Shown here piece by piece: positions 40,386-49,185 of a stretch of DNA of 54,269 nt. Numbering within the stretch: position 1 is the first letter of the stretch; every line of letters starts with the position of its first letter. Made by a program: the position numbers and the translations under genes. Source of the stretch: Humibacillus sp. (GTDB lineage Bacteria; Actinomycetota; Actinomycetes; Actinomycetales; Dermatophilaceae); the NCBI GenBank assembly GCA_030452985.1, contig JAKDLG010000016.1:1-54269 (forward strand), given 5' to 3'. The notes under the pieces were generated by a model that was not told where the DNA came from, searched no databases, and worked only from the letters and a program-made list of their open reading frames with translations.

Positions 40386-41330
40386 TCACACCCGTTCGAC
40401 GCGGTCGGCCTGTGGTCCTCGATCGCTCTGTCGCACCTGGTACCGGACCCGATCGCCCTGGTGCAGCGCCTCGGTGCCTCGAAGGACCGACACGTGCACG
40501 AACAGGTCCGCGCCGCCCGCGTCCGGGGCGATGAAGCCGAACCCCCGCTCCGCGTCGTAGCGCGCGACCACTCCCTCGCCGCCGCGGGCCGGGACCTCGG
40601 ACGACTCCCGGTGTCCCGACCGAACACGGGTCGTCGACATCGCGGGTGCGCCCCGCGGCGTCGAGCCGCGCGCGAGGCGCACGTCGCGAGCCTGCGGGCC
40701 CTTCTCGCTCATGACGATGTCGTAGGTCACCCGGTCCCCCTCGCCCAGCTCGGTGAGCCCGTCGGCCAGCGCCCGGACATGGACGAAGACATCCGGGCCG
40801 CCCAACTCGGGCGTGATGAACCCGAAGCCCTTGTCCCCGTCGTACCAGGACACGGTGCCGTCCGCCCCGTCGGACGCCACGCCCTGCTGGGCGGCCTGGG
40901 CACCCAAGGGGAGCAGATGGTCAGCCTGCGGTCCCTTCTCCCCGTCGACGACGAGGAACGCCACCTGCTGCCCCTGCGAGAGCACGCCGCCGCCCACGAT
41001 GGCCGAACTGTGCGCGAAGATCTCGGCACCACCGCCGTCGGGCGTGATGAAGCCGTACCCCTTGGCGGGCTCGTACCAGGCGACGGTGCCGAGCACGCCC
41101 AGCGGTGTATTCCCGGCCTGGTCGGCCGTCACCCGGACGCGGCGTGCCTGCGGGCCGCGGTCGCCCTCACCGATCTCGAACTCGACCACCTGCCCCTCCC
41201 GGAGCAGCTTCATCGCCTCGTCGCTGAGAATCTCGGACGCATGCACGTACAGGTCCTCGGCCTCATCTCCGAGGGCGATGAAGCCGAACCCCCGATCGGC
41301 ATCGAACCAGCGCACGGTTCCCTCGGTCAC
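40386..41330 (-). CDS. Protein with four tandem cold-shock domains
   Basis: 314 residues from GTG 41330, with AAGGAG 6 nt upstream. Four CSDs occupy about residues 2-67, 79-140, 157-220 and 252-313. Each has a GTVxWY/F start, an RNP1-like (K/R)G(F/Y)GFI and an RNP2-like (V/I)F(V/A)H or LYVH motif, and ends (D/E)xGPQA. A linker rich in Arg/Ser (225-250) precedes the fourth. Bacterial cold-shock proteins usually have a single domain of about 67 residues, so a four-domain protein is unusual. It should bind single-stranded RNA or DNA along an extended stretch. Confidence 0.9.
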   Translation of the reverse strand: MTEGTVRWFDADRGFGFIALGDEAEDLYVHASEILSDEAMKLLREGQVVEFEIGEGDRGPQARRVRVTADQAGNTPLGVLGTVAWYEPAKGYGFITPDGGGAEIFAHSSAIVGGGVLSQGQQVAFLVVDGEKGPQADHLLPLGAQAAQQGVASDGADGTVSWYDGDKGFGFITPELGGPDVFVHVRALADGLTELGEGDRVTYDIVMSEKGPQARDVRLARGSTPRGAPAMSTTRVRSGHRESSEVPARGGEGVVARYDAERGFGFIAPDAGGADLFVHVSVLRGTEALHQGDRVRYQVRQSDRGPQADRVERV

Positions 41331-41516
41331 GGCTGACTCCTTCTCGAAGCTACGGTCGGTGTTCCCCCAGTGTCCCCGACGGGACTGCGACACGCGCCCG
41401 GCGCCAGACGGTGCTCGCACCGTCGTGGCAAGTACCCGACGGCGACATCCACCGCCCCCGGCCCCGCGCCGACAGCGGCATAGAGAGATGAGCGGGAGTT
41501 GCCTGGGGGAGCGGGT

Positions 41517-41968
41517 TTAGACAAGGGAGATCTGTTCCGATCGCAGGATCCCCATGCGCACAATGTCCTCGTAGGTGCCCCGGACCCAGGCGTGTTGACG
41601 CTGCCGCCCCTCGACCACGAAGCCCGCCTTCTCGTACGCGCGGATCGCGGCGACGTTCGATGAGATCGCCTGCAAGTGGATCCGGCGCAGGTTGTGACGT
41701 ACAAACCCGAACTCGACGAGCTGGACGACCGCGGCTGTACCGATGCCGCGGCCTCGGGCGTTCCGTTCTAGATTGATCCCCGCCTCGGCGTGGCGAGCAA
41801 GCAGGTCGAAGTTGAACAGCGTCGCGCTGCCAACAGCGGTGCCGTCAACGGTCGCGGCGCCTGCGGGCCCCGCTCTTCCCAGGTGTCCAGGTCGGCGGCG
41901 ATGTCGAACAGCAGGTCAAGGTCGTCTTCGGCGCGTGGTCGGAGCGAAACGATGGGCTTCTTGGGCAC
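41517..41968 (-). pseudogene. GNAT acetyltransferase, internally deleted and frameshifted
   Basis: From GTG 41968 the frame reads PKKPIVSLRPRAEDDLDLLFD to DLDTWEERGPQAPRP, then breaks. Another frame supplies VDGTAVGSATLFNFDLLARH, ARGRGIGTAAVVQLVEFGF, LRRIHLQAISSNVAAIRAY and WVRGTYEDIVRMGIL, ending at TAA 41517-41519. Comparison with intact relatives I remember suggests that about 30 residues between the halves are gone. The length is 3n+2. Not expected to make functional enzyme. Confidence 0.75.
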
Positions 41969-42635
41969 GTCGAGAACACTACGTCGACGCCGGCGATCAC
42001 ACTTTTGAGTTTCGCGGCCGAGCCAAGGCGAGCGCGCCCTTGCAGACATCCTCCACACGCCCCTCGCCCATTGGGCGATCCGGGGCCTAGACCGGGCGAA
42101 CGTTGCCGTCCTCAACGCGGCTGCCATTCCGCTAAACGTCTCACGCTGATGGTCGGACGCTGCACATATCAGGTAGACGCCTCGGTGTTGTCTTTCGGTT
42201 CGTCACTGAGAGTGGTCTGTTCCGGCAGTCAATCTCCAAGTCGGCGAGCGTCAGCTTGGCATATAGGGCCGCGCAGCTGCGCGTTGAAAGTCCCATCGGG
42301 CTTCTTATCCGCCCAGACTGCAGCACCCATCGGCAGCGTCGTCACCGGCTGACATGAGCTCGAGCTATGCCGTGATGACCACAACGACGGCTCCCACGAC
42401 AGGAAAGGCGGTGGTCGCGATGCGGCTTCGGATGACCAGGCGACGGTCGATGCCGCGCCAGCGACCAGCAAGATCACCTAGCTGTCAATCATGCTGGGAA
42501 CCACATGCCTGCTGAGGATTCGGACACGCTGATGAGACGACAGCCGTCCCGGCATCTTGTCGCGTTGCAGGTCAGGGCCTGCCCCTGTGACAGGTCGGGC
42601 GGAACCTGCCCGCCCTCCTGTTCGCGGGAAGTTTC
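41969..42635. other. Intergenic stretch with repeat copy 2
   Basis: No convincing gene. It holds the second copy of the dispersed repeat (42098-42154). The rest is featureless to me. Confidence 0.4.
42098..42154. repeat. Dispersed repeat, copy 2
   Basis: Partner of 39085-39138, with a 3-base length difference in the middle. The sequence GTCTCACGCTGATG at its right end also occurs at about 42881-42894, near the end of the next decayed gene, so a short piece of this repeat may be present three times. Confidence 0.5.
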
Positions 42636-42893
42636 GTGCCACGGTCGACGTTCGAGCAGGACCACCACCTCACCATCCCGCTGCAGGTCCTGCTGAAGTG
42701 GGACGACGAAGGCAACGACCGGCAGCTGGTGCTGGACCTGTTCGACCCCTCGGCTCGAAGGAGAAGACGCTGCACGCCGGTCTCGGTGAGCACACCAGCG
42801 TCCCTGCGTTCGAGGCGGACGCCTCGGGCCGGTTCTTCGCCCCGTCACCAGACCTGACCGGCGGCCGGGCGGGCCATGAGGTCTCACGCTGAT
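42636..42893 (+). pseudogene. Decayed gene of unknown function
   Basis: Two consecutive frames have coding-style G/C third positions. The first reads STFEQDHHLTIPLQVLLKW through RQLVLDLFDP; after a shift near 42750 the second reads SKEKTLHAGLGEHTSVPAF through GRFFAPSPDL and stops at TGA 42891-42893. I recognise no family. It looks like a fragment of an accessory, perhaps plasmid-type, gene. Confidence 0.35.
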
Positions 42894-42954
42894 GCCTATG
42901 GCGGCAAGTCGACCATCCATGGTGGGAGCCTCGTACACCGATTCCGCAACTCGG

Positions 42955-45021
42955 CTAGCTCGGCAACAGCCGGCTGGCCTGGTCGGCGGGGAGCAGATCG
43001 TGCCGCAGCGGCTCGCGCGTGAACGAGCCGGTGCCGTGGCTCACCGACCTCAGGTCGATGGGGTAGCGCGCGAGCTCTGACTGGGGCACCTCGGCGTGCA
43101 CCACGCTCCACCCGGCATCCTCACCGGGCTCGGTGCCGACGACATGGCCCCGACGCCCGCGCAGGTCGCTCATCACCCCTCCGAGGTACTCGTCGGCCGT
43201 GGTGACCGCCACGGTGTCGATCGGCTCGAGCAGCGCGACGGTCGAGGCGTTGGCCGCCTCCTTCAGGGCCTGGGCGGCAGCCGTCTGGAAAGCGACGTCA
43301 GAGCTGTCGACCGAGTGCGCCTTGCCATCGAGCAGGGTGATGCGCACGTCGACCACCGGGTGACCGGTGAGCACGCCCTTGTCGAGCTGGTGGCGGGCTC
43401 CCTTCTCGACCGACGGGATGAACTGGCGCGGCACCGAGCCGCCGGCCACCTTGTCGACGAACTCGACACCGGCACCGCGGGGGAGCGGTTCGATCTCGAG
43501 CGAGCACACGGCATACTGCCCGTGCCCGCCCGACTGCTTGACGTGGCGTCCCTGTACTGTGCACCGGCGAATGAAGGTCTCGCGCAAGGCGGTTCGGTAC
43601 GGCTCCGACTCGACCGCCACGCCGAACCGCTCGGCCAGCTTGGCGATGAGGTCGTCGACATGGGCCTGACCCATCGTCCAGAGCACCATCTGGTCGGTCT
43701 GGGCCGCGTGCTCCATCCGCACGGTGACGTCTTCGGCCACGAGGCGGGCCAGAGCGGCGGGCAGCTTGTCGTCGTCGCTCTTGGTCGCCGCCCTGATCGC
43801 AACAGGCAGCTGCGGCTCGGGCAGCAGCCACGGCGCCACGACGGCCGGCCGGTCGGGGGAGGAGAGCGTGTCGGAGGTCTCGGCCCGGGTCAGCTTCGAC
43901 ACGAGCGCGATGTCTCCCGCGATGACGGTGCCCCGCGGGCGGTGCGCGTCGATGAAGGGCGATGCCAGCGGGCCCACCCTCTCGTCGTCGTCGTGGGCCG
44001 GGTGACCAACCACCTCGTGACCGACGAAGTCACCGAGATGCCCCGACACGTGCACCGTGTCGTCGACCCGCAGCGTGCCCGAGAACACGCGCACGAGAGA
44101 GAGCCGACCCACGTAGGGGTCGGTCGTCGTGCGCACCACCTCGGCCACGAGCGGCTGGGACGGGTCGCAGGCGACGCCCGTGATGGTGCCTCCGACCGGG
44201 CTCGTCACGGCCGGCACGGGATGAATCGTCGGATCAGGGAACGCGCGCTCGATCATGCCGAGCAGCTCCTCGACGCCGGCCCCGCTCGGTGGTGACACGG
44301 GCACGATCGGGAAGAAGGTGCCCGCAGCGATCGCGGCCCGCAGGTCGACGACCAGTGACGCGGTGTCGAGGTTCTCGCCCTCGAGATAGCGGTCGAGCAG
44401 CCCGAGGTCCTCCGACTCCTCGATGATCGATTCGATGAGGGCGCTGCGGGCCTCGGCGAGCGCCGGGTCATCGATCAGCTCGGGGTCGCCGGTGAGCAAC
44501 CCGACCACCCCGGCCACCGCGTTGCCCTCGATCACCGGCCAGTGGGTGGCTCGCGCGTCGCCGAAGGCGCGTCGAGCAGTCTCGACCGTCTGGGCGAACT
44601 CGGCCCTCGGCTGGTCGAGGTGGGTGACTACGACCGCCCGCGGCATGCCCACGGCGGCGCACTCGCGCCACAGCAACGACACGGGCCGGTCGATGTCATC
44701 GGCTCCCGACACCACGAACACCGCCGCGTCTGCGGCTCGAAGCCCGGCGCGCAGGTCACCGACGAAGTCGGGGTAGCCGGGCGTGTCGATGAGGTTGAGG
44801 GTCACGGCTCCGGTGTCGAACGAGGCGATGGTGAGGCTGGTGGTGCGCACATGTTCGGTGGTCGACGCGCGCTGACCGGGCACCCGGGCCGTCACAAGGG
44901 CCTCGAAGAGGGCGCTCTTACCGGCACCGCCCGGACCGACCAGCACGAGGTTGCGGATGTCCTGCGGCGATGCCGGGTTGGGGGCCGCAGAGAGCTCTGC
45001 CCTGCCGGTCGTCTTTGCCAT
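42955..45021 (-). CDS. Elongation factor G-like GTPase (EF-G2 type)
   Basis: 688 residues from ATG 45021 (GTG 45024 immediately upstream is an alternative). GTPase motifs: G1 GPGGAGKSALFEAL, switch TTSLTIA, G3 DTPGYPDF, G4 VVTHLDQ. EF-G domains II-V follow, with GGHGQYAVCSLEIEPL and the C-terminal GYLGGV-like EYLGGVMSDLRGRRG. The G4 motif is THLD instead of NKxD, and the effector region is not the canonical EF-G 'ERGIT' segment, so this is the EF-G-like paralogue, not the main translocase. Its function (recycling, stress) is unknown. Divergent from the MFS gene. Confidence 0.88.
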   Translation of the reverse strand: MAKTTGRAELSAAPNPASPQDIRNLVLVGPGGAGKSALFEALVTARVPGQRASTTEHVRTTSLTIASFDTGAVTLNLIDTPGYPDFVGDLRAGLRAADAAVFVVSGADDIDRPVSLLWRECAAVGMPRAVVVTHLDQPRAEFAQTVETARRAFGDARATHWPVIEGNAVAGVVGLLTGDPELIDDPALAEARSALIESIIEESEDLGLLDRYLEGENLDTASLVVDLRAAIAAGTFFPIVPVSPPSGAGVEELLGMIERAFPDPTIHPVPAVTSPVGGTITGVACDPSQPLVAEVVRTTTDPYVGRLSLVRVFSGTLRVDDTVHVSGHLGDFVGHEVVGHPAHDDDERVGPLASPFIDAHRPRGTVIAGDIALVSKLTRAETSDTLSSPDRPAVVAPWLLPEPQLPVAIRAATKSDDDKLPAALARLVAEDVTVRMEHAAQTDQMVLWTMGQAHVDDLIAKLAERFGVAVESEPYRTALRETFIRRCTVQGRHVKQSGGHGQYAVCSLEIEPLPRGAGVEFVDKVAGGSVPRQFIPSVEKGARHQLDKGVLTGHPVVDVRITLLDGKAHSVDSSDVAFQTAAAQALKEAANASTVALLEPIDTVAVTTADEYLGGVMSDLRGRRGHVVGTEPGEDAGWSVVHAEVPQSELARYPIDLRSVSHGTGSFTREPLRHDLLPADQASRLLPS

Positions 45022-45158
45022 CACCCCACCCTTCCGCTTCCGCCCACCCCAGACAAGGGTCGACCGACCCCCGTCACGACAGACGAGGACTCCGGGCCGG
45101 CCCTCGCCCGAGAAGAAGTCAGGTGCGCGACATCGGCGGCAGGTGGCACGCTCGACGG

Positions 45159-46496
45159 GTGGACGTTGGGCAGTACCGGTACGCGCTCGCGATCCGCGAC
45201 GCCCGTAACGCCCTCGTGCTCGGGCTGCTCATCCGCATTCCCATGTTCGCCGGAACGGTGCTGCTCACCCTGCACGTGGTCATCGCACTCGGTCGCAGCT
45301 ACGGCCAGGCCGGCCTCGTTGCCGCCGCCGCCACGATCGCGATCGCCATCTCCGGACCGTGGCGTGGGCGTCTGCTCGACCGCCTCGGTCTTCGCCGCAC
45401 CGTCGCCCCGTCGCTGGTCGTCCAAGCCGTCTGCTGGTCGATCGCCCCGTTCGTCGACTACCTGCCCCTCATGGCCCTTGCCGCCTCGGCCGGTCTCTTC
45501 GTCGTGCCCACCTTCTCGATCCTGCGCCAAGTCATCATCCGTTCGGTGCCCGAGCACCACCGACGCAGCGCACTCTCGCTCGACTCGGCCGGCACCGAGA
45601 TCGCGTTCATGGCCGGCCCGGCCCTCGGGGTGTGGCTGGCTACGGTGTGGAACACCGGCTGGGCCCTGTTCGCGTGCGAGATGGCTGCTGTCTTGGCGGG
45701 CTGCCTGCTGTGGGTGGCGAACCCGGCCATCAAGGGCGACCCGGTGGCCGAGCCCCAACCCGTGGCGGATGCCGTCACCGGTGGTTTGGCGCTGGGGTGC
45801 ACCGTCGACGGGTCGATCGGGCCCGCGGACCAGCCGAGGTCGACCGACCATCCGGTGCCGGCCGACGAGACCGTGCCGCTGCGGGCCTGGCGCGGGTTCA
45901 TCACCGGCCCCGTGGCAATGGTCTACCTCGCCGCGCTCTCTACGACGCTCGTGCTCAGCGGCAGCGACGTCGCGATCGTCGCCGCGCTGCGCAGCTTCGA
46001 CGCCACCGGCTCGATCGGTTGGATCCTGGCGCTCTGGGGTGGTGGGTCACTCATCGGCGGTCTCGTCTACGGAGCGTGGCCCCGGTCGTTCCCGGTCTAC
46101 TGGCTGCTCGGCGGCCTCGCGTTGACCACCGTCCCGGTGGCCCTGGCGGTCGGGGTTCCGAGTTTCGCCGTGCTGCTCGTGCTGTCGGGCCCGTTCTGTG
46201 CCCCGACCATCACGGCCACGGTCGAGCATCTGAGCACGGTGGTGCCCGAGCGGTTCCGGGGCGAGATGATGGGCTGGCACGGTTCGGCCATGACCGGCGG
46301 TTCGGCCGTGGGGGCGCCGGTGGCGGGCTTCGCCATCGACCACGGGGGATGGCAGTGGGGCTTCGTCGTCGTGTCGGTGGCGGGTGTCGTCGTGGCGCTG
46401 CTGGGGGTGCTGCTGTCCCGGCGAGAGAGCGGCAGGCTCGCGAGAGTCCACGCCGATTCGGGCTCCGGCTTCGCGGCTGCTACTCTTGAGCACTGA
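45159..46496 (+). CDS. MFS transporter
   Basis: About 445 residues from GTG 45159. Roughly 11-12 hydrophobic segments are visible, for instance ALVLGLLIRIPMFAGTVLLTLHVVIAL, then GQAGLVAAAATIAIAISGPWRGRLLDRLGLRRT with the MFS loop motif GRLLDRLGLRR, and a C-terminal half beginning after a hydrophilic loop (DHPVPADETVPLRAW). Substrate unknown; relatives include drug exporters. The open frame upstream to 44970 is antisense to the EF-G-like gene and is not used. Its 3' end contains the probable infC promoter. Confidence 0.88.
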   Translation: MDVGQYRYALAIRDARNALVLGLLIRIPMFAGTVLLTLHVVIALGRSYGQAGLVAAAATIAIAISGPWRGRLLDRLGLRRTVAPSLVVQAVCWSIAPFVDYLPLMALAASAGLFVVPTFSILRQVIIRSVPEHHRRSALSLDSAGTEIAFMAGPALGVWLATVWNTGWALFACEMAAVLAGCLLWVANPAIKGDPVAEPQPVADAVTGGLALGCTVDGSIGPADQPRSTDHPVPADETVPLRAWRGFITGPVAMVYLAALSTTLVLSGSDVAIVAALRSFDATGSIGWILALWGGGSLIGGLVYGAWPRSFPVYWLLGGLALTTVPVALAVGVPSFAVLLVLSGPFCAPTITATVEHLSTVVPERFRGEMMGWHGSAMTGGSAVGAPVAGFAIDHGGWQWGFVVVSVAGVVVALLGVLLSRRESGRLARVHADSGSGFAAATLEH

Positions 46497-46742
46497 CCAG
46501 TTGTTGTCGCGCTCAGGTGCGCCAACAACGTGCAAAGAGAAGCTCGCTTCCACCCGCCGTGACAGCAATGTCGCCGGGTTCCAGGTCTGTTCGGCCGTTC
46601 GCCCTCGTGGCGGTCGGTCGAACCGCGCGACGTTCGGGAAACCGGTGGTCGCAGGCGAACCTTGGGCTCCTCGTGCACACACGAGGAGCCTTTTTTCGTT
46701 GTTGGCCACGACAGCCCGTCACCCGAAACTAAGGAGCACCAC
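46481..46742 (+). promoter_or_regulatory. infC leader with upstream hairpin
   Basis: A TACTCT box (46481-46486) inside the end of the MFS gene is the likely -10, giving a leader of about 250 nt. The leader starts with a strong hairpin (46500-46529: GTTGTTG, bulge TC, GCGC against GCGC, CAACAAC) and later holds an intrinsic terminator. The AAGGAG for infC is at 46731-46736. The arrangement fits attenuation of the infC-rpmI-rplT operon, perhaps by L20 or IF3, which is inference. Confidence 0.6.
46665..46696 (+). terminator. Intrinsic terminator within the infC leader
   Basis: GGCTCCTCGTG and CACGAGGAGCC form a perfect 11-bp stem with a 4-nt loop, followed by six T. It lies about 47 nt before the infC start codon and far after the MFS stop, so it is positioned as an attenuator rather than only as the MFS terminator. 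It is the only textbook intrinsic terminator noticed in the window. Confidence 0.85.
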
Positions 46743-47396
46743 ATCAGCGAGCCTCGCATCAACGAGCGCATCCGGGTCCCGGAAGTGCGTTTGGTTGGAC
46801 CCAATGGTGAGCAGGTCGGCATCGTGCGCGTCGAAGACGCGTTGCGTCTGGCTGAGGAGGCGAACCTCGACCTCGTCGAGGTGGCCCCCATGGCCAAGCC
46901 GCCGGTCGCCAAGCTCATGGACTTCGGCAAGTTCAAGTACGAAGCCGCCCTGAAGGCACGAGAAGCACGCAAGAACCAGGTCAACACGGTCATCAAGGAG
47001 ATCAAGCTCCGGCCGAAGATCGACCCGCACGACTACGGCACGAAGCGTGGCCACGTCGAGCGGTTCCTCAAGGCGGGCGACAAGGTCAAGGTGACGATCA
47101 TGTTCCGTGGTCGCGAGCAGTCGCGCCCCGAGCTCGGTCGACGTCTGCTCGAGCGTCTGGCCGACGACATCGCCGAGCTCGGGTTCGTCGAGTCGGCCCC
47201 CAAGCAGGACGGCCGCAACATGATCATGGTGATCGGCCCCACCAAGAAGAAGGCCGAGGCCAAGGCCGAGATGCGTCGCTCCCGGGAGCAGCGCGCCGAG
47301 CTGTCCGACGGGGCAGCCGGAACCCCGGACCCGGCGGCGGCTGCCGCCACCGAGGCCCGCGCCGCCCAGACGGAGGCCACCGCAGCAGCCGAGTGA
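46743..47396 (+). CDS. infC: Translation initiation factor IF-3
   Basis: 217 residues. [19 protein letters not shown] at the start, [23 protein letters not shown], and the C-terminal domain [17 protein letters not shown] with [12 protein letters not shown]. The start codon is ATC at 46743: AAGGAG lies 6 nt before it, the homologous N-terminus begins there, and no ATG/GTG/TTG is available at that place. Non-AUG starts are a known feature of infC and allow IF3 to control its own synthesis. The C-terminal 40 residues are Ala/Glu-rich and dispensable-looking. Followed by rpmI and rplT. Confidence 0.96.
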   Translation: MSEPRINERIRVPEVRLVGPNGEQVGIVRVEDALRLAEEANLDLVEVAPMAKPPVAKLMDFGKFKYEAALKAREARKNQVNTVIKEIKLRPKIDPHDYGTKRGHVERFLKAGDKVKVTIMFRGREQSRPELGRRLLERLADDIAELGFVESAPKQDGRNMIMVIGPTKKKAEAKAEMRRSREQRAELSDGAAGTPDPAAAAATEARAAQTEATAAAE

Positions 47397-47532
47397 CGAC
47401 TCACCCCGATTGAGCCGGCGAGCCCCTCACTGGCTCAGCCGCCGATGCCCAAGCGCCTCCTTGCGCCCGGCAAGGCCCAGCCTGACCTACCAGTAGCAGA
47501 GAACTCGTAGCACCACAGAAGGAGAACGACTC

Positions 47533-47727
47533 ATGCCGAAGATGAAGACGCACAGCGGTGCGAAGAAGCGCTTCCGCCTCACGGGCACCGGAAAGGTGAT
47601 GCGTGAGCAGGCCGGCGGTCGCCACCTGCTCGAGCACAAGTCGAGCAAGAAGATGCGTTCCATCGCGAACGACGTCGAACTGTCGAAGCCCGACGCGAAG
47701 AAGGCCAAGAAGCTCCTCGGCAAGTGA
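47533..47727 (+). CDS. rpmI: 50S ribosomal protein L35
   Basis: 64 residues, PKMKTHSGAKKRFRLTGTGK and the HLLEHKSSKKMR block define L35. AGAAGGAG lies 7-8 nt before the ATG. Second gene of the infC-rpmI-rplT operon; length normal. Confidence 0.97.
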   Translation: MPKMKTHSGAKKRFRLTGTGKVMREQAGGRHLLEHKSSKKMRSIANDVELSKPDAKKAKKLLGK

Positions 47728-47844
47728 GCCGAACCCCCTACCCAGCATCTCGCTGAGCAGCCGGGTCACCTCGGACACGCCAGCACTACCAGCAGCAGTG
47801 CGAACCAGAACCAGCACTGCACCAAGCAGCGAAGGAGTATTCAC

Positions 47845-48240
47845 GTGGCACGCGTGAAGCGGGCGGTCAACGCCCACAAGAAGCGTCGAGTCGTTCTCGA
47901 GCGGGCCAGCGGTTACCGCGGTCAGCGCTCACGGCTCTACCGCAAGGCCAAAGAGCAGGTCACCCACTCGCTGGGTTACTCCTACCGCGACCGTCGGGCG
48001 CGCAAGGGAGACTTCCGCCGGCTCTGGATCCAGCGCATCAACGCCGCTGCCCGGGCCAACGGCATGACCTACAACCGGTTCATGCAGGGCCTGAAGATCT
48101 CGGGCGTCGAGGTCGACCGCAAGATTCTCGCCGACCTGGCCGTCAACGACGCGCCGGCCTTCGCCGCCCTCGTCGAGCTGTCGCGGGCCAACGTTCCCGC
48201 TGCCAGCACCGGTGGTGCCGCCGCCGGCGACGCGGCCTGA
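47845..48240 (+). CDS. rplT: 50S ribosomal protein L20
   Basis: 131 residues. [42 protein letters not shown] in overlapping pieces, [21 protein letters not shown] and [12 protein letters not shown] are L20 signatures. GTG start with AAGGAG upstream. In other bacteria L20 represses this operon by binding the leader, a possible role for the infC leader here. Confidence 0.97.
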   Translation: MARVKRAVNAHKKRRVVLERASGYRGQRSRLYRKAKEQVTHSLGYSYRDRRARKGDFRRLWIQRINAAARANGMTYNRFMQGLKISGVEVDRKILADLAVNDAPAFAALVELSRANVPAASTGGAAAGDAA

Positions 48241-48319
48241 CCGGCCCACTCGGCAAAGGCATCGAGCGAGCGCACCTCTGAGACCGAGCGCCGGGACTCC
48301 TGTGCCGACCCCTCACCAC

Positions 48320-49138
48320 GTGACCACTCTGACGAACCCTCGTTCAGACCGGGTGAAGGCGGTACGGGCCCTGTCCCGGCGTTCGGTGCGTTCACGCACC
48401 GGTGAGTTCCTGGCCGAAGGCCCTCAGTCGGTTCGCGAGGCCGTGAGCCACCGGCCCGACCTCGTGCGCGACGTGTACGTGACCGCGGAAGCGGCAGGGC
48501 GGCATCCGGCCATCGTGCAGGATGCCGTCGAGCGCGACCTGTGGGTGCACGAGGTGACCCCCGAGGTGCTTGCTGCCATGGTCGACTCTCCGGCGCCGCA
48601 GGGGATTGCCGCGGTGTGCCGCACGCTCGACATCAGCCTGGGGTCGGCGCTGCGAGCACTGTCCGACCGTCCTACGGCGGCGCTTGTGTGCGTGCTCACC
48701 CATGTTCGTGACCCGGGCAACGCCGGCACCGTGATCAGGGGCGCGGATGCCGCCGGGGCCGACCTCGTGGTCGTCAGCGACTCGAGCGTCGATGTCTACA
48801 ACGCGAAGGTCGTGCGCTCGACGGCCGGCTCGCTCTGGCACCTGCCGGTGTGCGTCGGCGAACCGGTACCGACCATCCTGGCCGCCCTTCGCTCCGCCGG
48901 GATCAGGCTGCTGGCGGCCGACGGCGCCGGCGAGACGCTGCTGCCCGACGTCGACCTGGTGCCACCGCACGCGTGGGTGATGGGCAACGAGGCGTGGGGG
49001 TTGCCCGCCGACGTTCGGGAGGCGTGCGACGAGGTGGTGCGGGTACCCATCTACGGCCGAGCCGAGTCGCTCAACCTCGCGATGGCGGCCACCGTCTGCC
49101 TCTACGCCTCGGCGCAGGCCCGCCACGAGGCGCGCTGA
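48320..49138 (+). CDS. TrmH/SpoU-family RNA 2'-O-methyltransferase
   Basis: 272 residues from GTG 48320 (VTTLTNPRSDRVKAVRAL). SPOUT motifs: LTHVRDPGNAGTVIRGADAAG, HAWVMGNEAWGLP and AESLNLAMAATVCLYA, the knotted SAM-binding site. The N-terminal domain is the SpoU substrate-binding domain (FLAEGPQSVREA). It methylates rRNA or tRNA ribose; the target cannot be assigned. The gene commonly follows rplT in actinobacteria. Confidence 0.94.
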   Translation: MTTLTNPRSDRVKAVRALSRRSVRSRTGEFLAEGPQSVREAVSHRPDLVRDVYVTAEAAGRHPAIVQDAVERDLWVHEVTPEVLAAMVDSPAPQGIAAVCRTLDISLGSALRALSDRPTAALVCVLTHVRDPGNAGTVIRGADAAGADLVVVSDSSVDVYNAKVVRSTAGSLWHLPVCVGEPVPTILAALRSAGIRLLAADGAGETLLPDVDLVPPHAWVMGNEAWGLPADVREACDEVVRVPIYGRAESLNLAMAATVCLYASAQARHEAR

Positions 49139-49185
49139 CGCGCCTGGTCTCCGACACCTTGCCCCACGCCGCTAGGGTTTGACCC

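Noticed and set aside
39085-42154. Integron attC sites for the repeat pair
   Set aside because: Neither copy contains a matching RYYYAAC/GTTRRRY core pair, and no integrase is present.
44970-45158. N-terminal extension of the MFS transporter
   Set aside because: It overlaps the EF-G-like gene antisense and is Pro/Arg-rich; the membrane protein starts naturally at GTG 45159.
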